Source: Patescibacteria group bacterium
GTDB lineage: Bacteria > Patescibacteriota > Dojkabacteria > JAKAPS01 > JAJZLI01
Assembly (NCBI GenBank): GCA_023380695.1
Contig: JAMCRT010000033.1
Location: forward strand, 1-10,362
Length of the DNA stretch: 10,362 nucleotides
Reading direction: 5' to 3'
Positions within the stretch are counted from its first letter, which is position 1, and every line of letters starts with the position of its first letter. Positions 1-4,835 of the stretch are shown piece by piece. The notes under the pieces were generated by a model. That model was given only the letters and a program-made list of their open reading frames with translations. It was not told where the DNA came from and made no database searches. The position numbers were made by a program, and so were the translations under genes.

Positions 1-457
1 GAAATGCATCAAATAAATCTGTAATTGAATAACAATTTTTTAAAATAAAATATAGATCATAAAAATCTTTTCTTGCCCCCCTACTGCCAATTGCTATTAT
101 CTTCATAAGAGCAATATCTTTTATTGAAGCCAAGAAAATACCATCATATACCTCTTTCTTATTGACAAGAGGGTATTGGTAAAGAAAAAAACTTATTTCA
201 CAGTCATCCGTGAAACCACGTAAACTACCATCCGTAAGAATAACATCATGCAGTTTAAATACTTCATTTAGGGATTTCAATAATTTATCAGTGTCAAATA
301 CTTCCTGAGTAAAAAAGTCTAAGTCATAGGAAATTCTATGTCCCATTTGTAAAGATAAAGCAGTTCCACCAGCAAGATAAAAACTACTTACACTTTTTAT
401 ATCCTTTAGTAAGGCCAGAGAATTTTTTGTCCCAATGTTGATTGCGTTTTTAAACAT
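1..457 (-). CDS. AbiEii/AbiGii-type nucleotidyltransferase toxin, 3' end cut by window edge
   Basis: I translated this frame by hand; it is open from ATG at 457 to the window edge, giving 152 residues without a stop. Residues 30-37 read GGTALSLQ, followed by H40 and the pair D45-L-D47. Later come K119 and a RGARKDFYDLY segment at 126-136. This is the order expected for the AbiEii family of DNA polymerase beta-like nucleotidyltransferases: the GG(T/S) motif, the DxD metal-binding pair, then the basic K...R..KD segment. Family members act as toxins of type IV toxin-antitoxin or abortive-infection pairs, and some modify tRNA; that is family knowledge. The start lies inside the end of the DUF6922 gene (52-base overlap, different frame) and has no Shine-Dalgarno sequence, so translation is probably coupled. 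Most of the catalytic half is visible and intact. The C-terminal helical part is outside the window. Confidence 0.85.
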   Translation of the reverse strand, partial: MFKNAINIGTKNSLALLKDIKSVSSFYLAGGTALSLQMGHRISYDLDFFTQEVFDTDKLLKSLNEVFKLHDVILTDGSLRGFTDDCEISFFLYQYPLVNKKEVYDGIFLASIKDIALMKIIAIGSRGARKDFYDLYFILKNCYSITDLFDAF

Positions 458-699
458 ACAATTGGTTCTCTAATATTAAAATAATTTTTAAAAAAATATG
501 CAGTACGCCTATTAATTTCACCAGAGTGAACTATAGCGTCTATAATTTCCTTGTCTGAAAATAGATCTTTGATTTTTTTAAAATCCAATAAAGTTCCATG
601 ATCAAGTACTCTTGCTATTATATAGCGTTTATCTTTATGAATATCTAATTCATCAAATTTTACATCATAAAGATACCTTTTAAATTCTTTAGGAACCAT
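406..699 (-). CDS. DUF6922-type small protein, likely partner of AbiEii
   Basis: This is a 97-residue protein without a membrane segment. The pattern YDVKFDELDIHKDKRYIIARVL (first half), then LFSDKEIIDAI, a serine, an FF..YF segment and a terminal WPY matches what I know of DUF6922 proteins, which commonly sit directly upstream of AbiEii-type nucleotidyltransferase genes. The expected role is antitoxin or regulatory partner, inferred from this pairing; the biochemistry is not established by the sequence. The gene ends inside the start of the AbiEii gene. Its ATG lies 7 bases beyond the transposase stop codon and 6 bases after an extended -10 box, with no ribosome binding site, so the messenger is probably leaderless. 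The length and the WPY end suggest the protein is complete. Confidence 0.75.
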   Translation of the reverse strand: MVPKEFKRYLYDVKFDELDIHKDKRYIIARVLDHGTLLDFKKIKDLFSDKEIIDAIVHSGEINRRTAYFFKNYFNIREPIVCLKTQSTLGQKILWPY

Positions 700-705
700 A
701 TAATT

Positions 706-734
706 ATTATAACAAATGGCTTAATAATAAACAA
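706..734 (-). promoter_or_regulatory. Leaderless promoter of the DUF6922/AbiEii pair
   Basis: On the minus strand TATAAT occupies 711-706 and is preceded by TGT (714-712), forming an extended -10. TTGTTT (734-729) lies 17 bases upstream as a plausible -35. Six bases separate the -10 from the ATG at 699, so transcription should start at or next to the A of ATG. The -10 overlaps the transposase stop codon (709-707), and the -35 sits at the outer edge of the insertion sequence. Confidence 0.6.
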
Positions 735-1804
735 TACAATGTATACGTTCTATACATATGGCACTTTGGATGTAAATTCAGAATAAAATTTATAGGTGAT
801 AAATTTTGTAATCCTGAATGTACTCTATCTGTATTGTACCAGATTAGATGATCAATTAAAGCTTTGTTAAATTCTGATATATTATATGCTTTATTCAGGT
901 TATCTTCTATGAATTCTTCAGATAGTGATCTATTACATCTCTCTATGTATCCATTTATCTTTGGACACCTAGGATAGATATATACATGGTTTATTCCTCT
1001 TCTCTCTAAATTTTCATGAAAGTATTTATGAAACTCTAATCCATTATCTGTTTGTATAGTATGTATCTTCCCCGGATATACCTCAAATAGCTTATCTAGG
1101 AAATCAGAACTATTCTTGGATGTTAGTGTCCTATATGAGTATGCAAATTCAAACCTTGTATATATATCTACGGAATTTAGAACATACAGTTTTATACCAT
1201 TCACAAACCTTACTATGGTATCTATCTCTACAAGACCTTCATCTGATGATTTAGGAGATCTTTTTACTCTAGATTTGTATGATATCTGAGGTCTTCTATG
1301 ATCTGGGTTATGATAATACCTTCCTCTTCTTTTAAAGTACAGATTATATTTTTTTATGATTCTTCCTATGGTTGATACAGAGATCTGAGGTATATTGTTA
1401 TCATCACAGTATATATCTAGTAATGGTTTGATTTTATCTTTTCCAATGTTTCTATGATCTCTTCGTATATTAGATATGAATTCTACTATACGTATATCCC
1501 ATGAGGTGGATCTTAGTCTCTTAGGTCTTCTTGATTTAGGTATTAGGGATGTAGTATCCTTTTTATGATCTTTATATACCTTCTTCCATCTATATATAGA
1601 TCTCTTAGAAATATGGAAAGCAGTTATTGTTGCTTTAGTTCCATACTCGTCATGAAACTCTATTGCATTAAGTTTAATCTTAGCATAATCTGATTTAGAA
1701 AAGTTCAGTATCTTTTTAAACTCCATTATATTCCTTAAATAAATTAATGGAGTATTATACCAAATATTTCCATAACTCATTGACACTCCTGTATGTTTTT
1801 TCAT
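707..1804 (-). CDS. DDE transposase, IS481/IS3-like (rve integrase core)
   Basis: The gene catalyses DNA transposition of its own element. The N-terminal half is a helix-turn-helix (KATITAFHISKRSIYRWKK, about residues 55-75) followed by a basic linker (SRRPKRL). The integrase core follows with the DDE triad: D in VEIDTIVRF, D in QTDNGLEF, E in NGYIERCNRS. A WYNTDRVHSGL...SP segment is typical of IS3/IS481 relatives. The longest frame starts at 1804. An internal ATG at 1726 (MEFKKIL) has AAGGA five bases upstream and starts near where family members usually begin, so it may be the true start. GAGAG before 1804 is a weaker ribosome site. The frame continues through the left terminal repeat, so the last ten or so residues (ending LLLSHLL) and the TAA stop come from flanking DNA. 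The core looks intact, so the element may be active. Confidence 0.88.
   Translation of the reverse strand: MKKHTGVSMSYGNIWYNTPLIYLRNIMEFKKILNFSKSDYAKIKLNAIEFHDEYGTKATITAFHISKRSIYRWKKVYKDHKKDTTSLIPKSRRPKRLRSTSWDIRIVEFISNIRRDHRNIGKDKIKPLLDIYCDDNNIPQISVSTIGRIIKKYNLYFKRRGRYYHNPDHRRPQISYKSRVKRSPKSSDEGLVEIDTIVRFVNGIKLYVLNSVDIYTRFEFAYSYRTLTSKNSSDFLDKLFEVYPGKIHTIQTDNGLEFHKYFHENLERRGINHVYIYPRCPKINGYIERCNRSLSEEFIEDNLNKAYNISEFNKALIDHLIWYNTDRVHSGLQNLSPINFILNLHPKCHMYRTYTLYCLLLSHLL
740..765. repeat. Left terminal inverted repeat of the insertion sequence
   Basis: This reads TGTATACG TTC TATACATATGGCACT inward. The last 12 bases match the right repeat exactly in inverse orientation. The segment 739-757 is also a self-complementary hairpin (ATGTATA, five-base loop CGTTC, TATACAT). 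The transposase reading frame runs through this repeat and out of the element. Confidence 0.65.
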
Positions 1805-1825
1805 TTCTCTCTTTATTAATTTAAG

Positions 1826-1856
1826 AGTGCCATATGTTTTTGAACTTATTCATACA
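1826..1856. repeat. Right terminal inverted repeat of the insertion sequence
   Basis: Read inward on the minus strand it begins TGTATG and ends CATATGGCACT. It is 5 bases longer than the left repeat through small gaps in the middle. It lies just upstream of the transposase start, on the minus strand. A degenerate inverted copy of this end lies at 1872-1892. Confidence 0.65.
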
Positions 1857-1871
1857 ATGTATGGGTCACAT

Positions 1872-1892
1872 ACATTTGGGACTCTTAAATTA
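1872..1892. repeat. Degenerate inverted copy of the insertion sequence right end
   Basis: These 21 bases match the reverse complement of 1817-1837 at 19 positions, including an exact 12-base core (ACTCTTAAATTA against TAATTTAAGAGT). The copy faces the element's own right end across a 34-base gap. The rest of the gene-free stretch to 1957 is A/T-rich, with two GATATTC words; I see no clear terminator in it. Confidence 0.6.
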
Positions 1893-1957
1893 GAAAAAAA
1901 TGTAGAAAAAGGATATTCTGGAAAATATTCTAAAAAAAATATTAAAGATATTCACTC

Positions 1958-2467
1958 TTAACCTTCAGATAAAGTAATATCAGTGACAATATAACTATTT
2001 CCTATTTTTGCAAAATAAATATTAAAATAGACTACAGTACTGTTAACATTTACATATACAGTAGAATAATTTGAAAAATTTGCATAAAAATTAATCTTTT
2101 GAGGAAAAACATTCAATGACAATAGAGATTTTATATCATCTGAATAATTTGTACTGCCATATGTAGTAGAGAGATAATTTCTAAAATTCACAGATAAATA
2201 ATTTTGAATATTTTGAGGACTAAGTGCCAATGTATTATAAAATTGAGAAATGAATTTATCTTGTGAGACATTTTGTGCCTTATGATTTTTAGATAAACCT
2301 GTTTTTTTATTAGATACTATATGTTTAGATTTTTTATTTGGTTTTGCAAAATAATGATATCCTAAGTTTACAAAAAAAATTATAAGCAGAGTTCCAACAG
2401 CAAGCCCCATTATAAATTCAATGATAAAGGATATTAATCGAGAATTTTCTAAAATTTTATTTCCCAT
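1958..2467 (-). CDS. Membrane-anchored hypothetical protein, extracytoplasmic domain
   Basis: I do not recognise a named family. The 169-residue protein has one hydrophobic segment at about residues 11-35 (SFIIEFIMGLAVGTLLIIFFVNL), a basic linker rich in Lys/Asn (about 41-67), then a roughly 100-residue domain. That domain begins DKFISQFYNTLALSPQNIQNYL and ends in alternating hydrophobic strands closing with YIVTDITLSEG. A helix-rich start with the F..(F)Y..L pattern followed by beta strands resembles NTF2/SnoaL-like folds, but this is a guess from pattern. There is no lipobox and there are no cysteines. An extended -10 box lies 7 bases before the ATG and there is no Shine-Dalgarno sequence. 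It is on the same strand as the tRNA-Asp just upstream and could receive readthrough from it. Confidence 0.75.
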   Translation of the reverse strand: MGNKILENSRLISFIIEFIMGLAVGTLLIIFFVNLGYHYFAKPNKKSKHIVSNKKTGLSKNHKAQNVSQDKFISQFYNTLALSPQNIQNYLSVNFRNYLSTTYGSTNYSDDIKSLLSLNVFPQKINFYANFSNYSTVYVNVNSTVVYFNIYFAKIGNSYIVTDITLSEG

Positions 2468-2474
2468 ATTAAAA

Positions 2475-2483
2475 ATTATATCA
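2475..2483 (-). promoter_or_regulatory. Extended -10 promoter of the gene starting at 2467
   Basis: Minus strand TGATATAAT: TGa at 2483-2481 and the perfect hexamer TATAAT at 2480-2475. Seven bases (TTTTAAT) separate it from the ATG, so the transcript is expected to be leaderless or nearly so. I see no good -35 hexamer at 16-18 bases. Confidence 0.6.
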
Positions 2484-2524
2484 ATATGAAAATAAAAAAG
2501 ATATCTTTATGAATATATATAAAT

Positions 2525-2598
2525 CGGTTGCGAACGGATTCGAACCGTCGATCTTCTCCGTGACAGGGAGACATGTTGGGCCACTACACCACGCAACC
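2525..2598 (-). tRNA. tRNA-Asp (anticodon GUC)
   Basis: Read on the minus strand, the 74 bases fold as a standard cloverleaf. The acceptor stem is GGTTGCG/CGCAACC. The D stem is GTGT/ACAT with GG in the loop. The anticodon stem is TCTCC/GGAGA around the seven-base loop CTGTCAC, with anticodon GTC at 2564-2562. The T stem is GACGG/CCGTT with loop TTCGAAT. The discriminator base is G (position 2525), as expected for tRNA-Asp. The 3' CCA is not encoded (ATT follows), so it must be added by the CCA-adding enzyme. No integration-site duplication is evident nearby. Confidence 0.95.
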
Positions 2599-2711
2599 TT
2601 TTATAAACCAATACATTATTACATAATATAATGCATTAAATCAACTTTAAGTTTAGACACAAAACTATTACTTGCACTTACATAGTCTACAGTGTTACAG
2701 TATATTTTATT

Positions 2712-2717
2712 TACTAT
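2712..2717 (+). promoter_or_regulatory. Possible -10 box of the P-loop ATPase gene
   Basis: TACTAT lies 6 bases before the ATG at 2724, the same spacing seen before the DUF6922 gene. An overlapping alternative is TATATT at 2701-2706. No convincing -35 is present. An out-of-frame ATG at 2719 lies between the box and the start. Confidence 0.4.
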
Positions 2718-2723
2718 TATGGT

Positions 2724-3218
2724 ATGGCTAAAGTATATGTCATGTGTGGCCTTCCATTTTCTGGAAAAACTACACTTTCAAAATTGATATCCAAATATGA
2801 TAAAGCACAAAGGGTTAGCTTTGATGAATTATGGATAAAATTGGAAAAATCAGATCCAAATTTCCCCCAGTCAGGAGGAGTTGATGGATGGAAATATGTT
2901 TGTACAAAAGCGGAAAAGCAAATTGAAATACTTCTTAAAAAGGGAAGAGATGTTGTTTATGATAATTTAAATGGAAGAAAAGAACATAGAGATAGAATAA
3001 AAACTATTGCTGATAAATGTGGTGCACAATCTATTGTTGTTTATCTTAACACTTCAGCACAAGAGATACAAAAAAGAGAATCTGAGAATATAAGAATACA
3101 AGCAAGACACAGTGTACAGTATAAAAATTTTAGAAATGCACAGGAAGATGAATATTTTATTATATACAATCCAAAAACTCCAATAGACTCATGGTTACAA
3201 CAATTTATTATAAACTAA
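2724..3218 (+). CDS. AAA_33-type P-loop kinase-like ATPase
   Basis: The protein is 164 residues and soluble. A Walker A motif opens it (GLPFSGKTT, residues 9-17), followed by VSFDELW (31-37) with an acidic residue in the position of the kinase-type catalytic Asp. Then comes a strand DVVYDNLN (76-83) with NGRKEHRDRI, a strand SIVVYLNT (103-110) and a basic lid-like region with RES and RIQAR (about 118-128). This order fits AAA_33/zeta-toxin/polynucleotide-kinase-like small P-loop phosphotransferases. The substrate cannot be read from the sequence: RNA ends, nucleotides, sugars or antibiotics are all used in the superfamily. It stands alone between a tRNA on the opposite strand and a convergent gene 25 bases downstream. 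No antitoxin gene is adjacent, which argues against a zeta-type toxin module. Confidence 0.82.
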   Translation: MAKVYVMCGLPFSGKTTLSKLISKYDKAQRVSFDELWIKLEKSDPNFPQSGGVDGWKYVCTKAEKQIEILLKKGRDVVYDNLNGRKEHRDRIKTIADKCGAQSIVVYLNTSAQEIQKRESENIRIQARHSVQYKNFRNAQEDEYFIIYNPKTPIDSWLQQFIIN

Positions 3219-3243
3219 AATATTGAAACTTAAGAAAAACTCT

Positions 3244-3759
3244 TTACTTTATATAATAAATTGGGAATCCATTATTATAAATAGTCTTTTGATAATTATC
3301 ATTTATGAAATAATATGATCCATTAAATAACACAATATAATAATTTGTAATACTATGAGGAGATTTCAAATCAATATTTAGTTTATTAATATGTTTTTTT
3401 ATACTAGGATATATTGATAATAGACTAGTACAAGAAAGCGTAGCACTTGATACTAATGGTTTACAAAGCGGTACAGTCCCACTTTTGTTATTCTTTACTA
3501 CACTAATAAAGGAATTGACTTTTGATATATTCAGTTTCCTATAATTTGATTTGAAAAATGCAGTACTTATTTCATTGAGATTTTGTATTATCTGTTCATT
3601 ATATGATATTGCATACATATTTGTAGAATTTGAAATAGGTTTTGAAACATTTGATGTTTTTATAATGACTTTGTGAGTTTTGTATAATACAAAAAATATT
3701 ATATAGACAGATAGAATAATATAGACAATTACTATTAATGCAAAAATGTATTTTTTCAT
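3244..3759 (-). CDS. Membrane-anchored hypothetical protein with a two-cysteine external domain
   Basis: I do not recognise this 171-residue protein. Residues 5-26 form one strong hydrophobic segment after MKK, giving an N-in anchor, and the rest is predicted to lie outside the membrane. The outer part is Asn/Ser/Ile-rich, with two cysteines 11 residues apart (C99 and C110 around LCKPLVSSATLSC) that could form a disulfide. It closes with YYIVLFNGSYYFIND, a beta-hairpin-like end. The ATG shares its first base with the TAA stop of the upstream gene (TAATG), so translation is probably by reinitiation; no Shine-Dalgarno sequence is present. The pairing suggests it works with, or at the same place as, the 332-residue protein, which is inference from coupling. 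Confidence 0.75.
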   Translation of the reverse strand: MKKYIFALIVIVYIILSVYIIFFVLYKTHKVIIKTSNVSKPISNSTNMYAISYNEQIIQNLNEISTAFFKSNYRKLNISKVNSFISVVKNNKSGTVPLCKPLVSSATLSCTSLLSIYPSIKKHINKLNIDLKSPHSITNYYIVLFNGSYYFINDNYQKTIYNNGFPIYYIK

Positions 3760-4757
3760 TATTTCTTTGTAGTAGTTTTTTTAGTACTACTAGGAGATTT
3801 TGAGCTACTAGATGATGATTTGCCAGAAACTGAAGTAAATGATTTAGGTGTTACAACTGTTACTGGTTTATTAAAACTATTCATTGTAATACCAAAATAC
3901 AGTAGTGTTGGAGCTTTATCTACTACAGAAAATCTTACAGATTCTTGATATATTTTATTATTTGCAACACCAATATATTCATTTACCATAATATTCTTTG
4001 ATGAAATAATATTACCCATACTGCTAATCCCAGATAGAGTATCTAAAGCTGGAGAAAGATTAATTTTAGTAAAGTCTTTTTTAGGGAACATAAGTGTATA
4101 TTCACTAACTAATGTACCATTTAGCATTTCATTTTTAACAAACTTAGTGGAAATGGTTGAATAATTAACATTTGTTTGTTTTGCAAGATCAGAAAGGAAT
4201 GTGAATTGTACTTGAGGAAGCTCTATCCATTGATTAAGTTTTACTCCAGAATTTAAAACTGAAGGAAATTTTGAAAAATTAATATACATTTTACTATTAA
4301 CCTCTTTAACATTCCCAAGTATTGCAAGAGCTGACTGAGAAGATGTAATTTTTTCTGACAGAGATGATGCAAGTAAAACATTTTTAGGATTTGCAAAACT
4401 TATATTACCTGCAAAACTTTGATTTATATTCCCAGAACTAGAAGTATTTCCTGTAGATTGTAATGCAAAATCAGCAGTAAAATGATATGCATTTATTCCA
4501 GTCTCAGCTGATGAAACTTTTGGTAAAACATTTTGAGGTGATCTGTCTAAATGAGATAGTAGAGGGATATTATCAAATGCATTTGATACACCAGGAATAT
4601 ATGCTCCAAAATTATAAGCAGAAAATATAAAAGCCACTAATAAAACAAATATTACAATAATAATAAAAGATATAATTACCTTTGGTCTCTTACCCTTGTC
4701 TGCAAAAGAAGATTTTGAATATGCCATTTTTGCCAAATTGGATGTTATTTTTGCCAT
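3759..4757 (-). CDS. Membrane-anchored extracytoplasmic protein, possibly LolA/LppX-like fold
   Basis: The protein has 332 residues. A basic N-terminus precedes one membrane segment at about 27-47 (VIISFIIIVIFVLLVAFIF). A large external domain follows, with many short polar beta-strand-like stretches: INAYHFTADFALQSTGN, SFAGNISFANPK, KMYINFSKFP, LVSEYTLMFPK, KIYQESVRFSV. Near the end comes SFNKPVTVVTPKSF, which resembles the closing strand of LppX/LprG and LolA-like lipid-binding proteins (FNKPV.V..P). That fold assignment is by pattern only. There is no lipobox; the anchor is a transmembrane helix. The last 20 residues are a Ser/Lys/Thr tail (SSSSSKSPSSTKKTTTKK), a flexible or wall-interacting end. 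It is the first gene of a two-gene unit and is divergent from uvrB across 78 bases. Confidence 0.8.
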   Translation of the reverse strand: MAKITSNLAKMAYSKSSFADKGKRPKVIISFIIIVIFVLLVAFIFSAYNFGAYIPGVSNAFDNIPLLSHLDRSPQNVLPKVSSAETGINAYHFTADFALQSTGNTSSSGNINQSFAGNISFANPKNVLLASSLSEKITSSQSALAILGNVKEVNSKMYINFSKFPSVLNSGVKLNQWIELPQVQFTFLSDLAKQTNVNYSTISTKFVKNEMLNGTLVSEYTLMFPKKDFTKINLSPALDTLSGISSMGNIISSKNIMVNEYIGVANNKIYQESVRFSVVDKAPTLLYFGITMNSFNKPVTVVTPKSFTSVSGKSSSSSSKSPSSTKKTTTKK

Positions 4758-4768
4758 TTAATTATCTA

Positions 4769-4798
4769 ATAATATAAAGATGATATTAAAATATTCAA
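4769..4798 (-). promoter_or_regulatory. Promoter of the 332-residue anchored protein gene
   Basis: Minus strand TTGAAT (4798-4793) and TATTAT (4774-4769) are separated by 18 bases. Eleven bases lie between the -10 and the ATG at 4757, leaving a leader of only about 4-5 bases. It is back-to-back with the uvrB promoter in the 78-base intergenic region. Confidence 0.5.
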
Positions 4799-4817
4799 TA
4801 TATGTCAAATTTTTTTA

Positions 4818-4826
4818 TGATACAAT
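4818..4826 (+). promoter_or_regulatory. Extended -10 promoter of the uvrB operon
   Basis: TGA at 4818-4820 directly precedes TACAAT (4821-4826), an extended -10 with five of six consensus bases. Nine bases separate it from the uvrB ATG, so any leader is about 2-3 bases and cannot hold a Shine-Dalgarno sequence. I see no LexA-type operator around it, so SOS control is not supported. Confidence 0.55.
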
Positions 4827-4835
4827 AAAAATATT

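Larger units (their letters stand above)
740..1856 (-). mobile_element. IS481/IS3-type insertion sequence with imperfect terminal repeats
   Basis: The element carries one DDE transposase gene. The two sides share an inverted repeat whose inner 12 bases are exact (ACATATGGCACT at 754-765 against AGTGCCATATGT at 1826-1837). The match continues outward, with gaps, through GTTC and ends in TGTAT on both sides. I therefore place the ends at about 740 and 1856 (about 1.1 kb, beginning TGT as is common in these families). An alternative is that ATACAATGTAT, present in the same orientation at 734-744 and 1852-1862, is an 11-base target duplication, which would put the element at 745-1851. The sequence alone does not settle which is right. 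Confidence 0.7.

Noticed and set aside
1908..1957. Repeated GATATTC/AATATTC words downstream of the gene ending at 1958
   Set aside because: The possible stem is five A/T pairs without a clean T-tract position; I could not support a terminator or operator.
2497..2508. Palindrome AAAGATATCTTT followed by T-rich sequence downstream of the tRNA on the minus strand
   Set aside because: As a hairpin it has only a 4-base A/T-rich stem, too weak to call an intrinsic terminator; such words are expected by chance in DNA this AT-rich.
2525..2723. tRNA-Asp as an integration site for the neighbouring insertion sequence or an island
   Set aside because: No direct repeat of the tRNA 3' end is seen elsewhere in the window, there is no tyrosine integrase, and the insertion sequence is a DDE type located away from the tRNA.
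2724..3218. Zeta-toxin identity for the P-loop ATPase
   Set aside because: Walker A and general order fit, but there is no epsilon-type antitoxin gene beside it, and the fold is shared by many unrelated small kinases.
4758..4835. SOS (LexA) operator between the divergent genes at uvrB
   Set aside because: Neither a CTGT-N8-ACAG nor a GAAC-N4-GTTC type box is present in the 78 bases.
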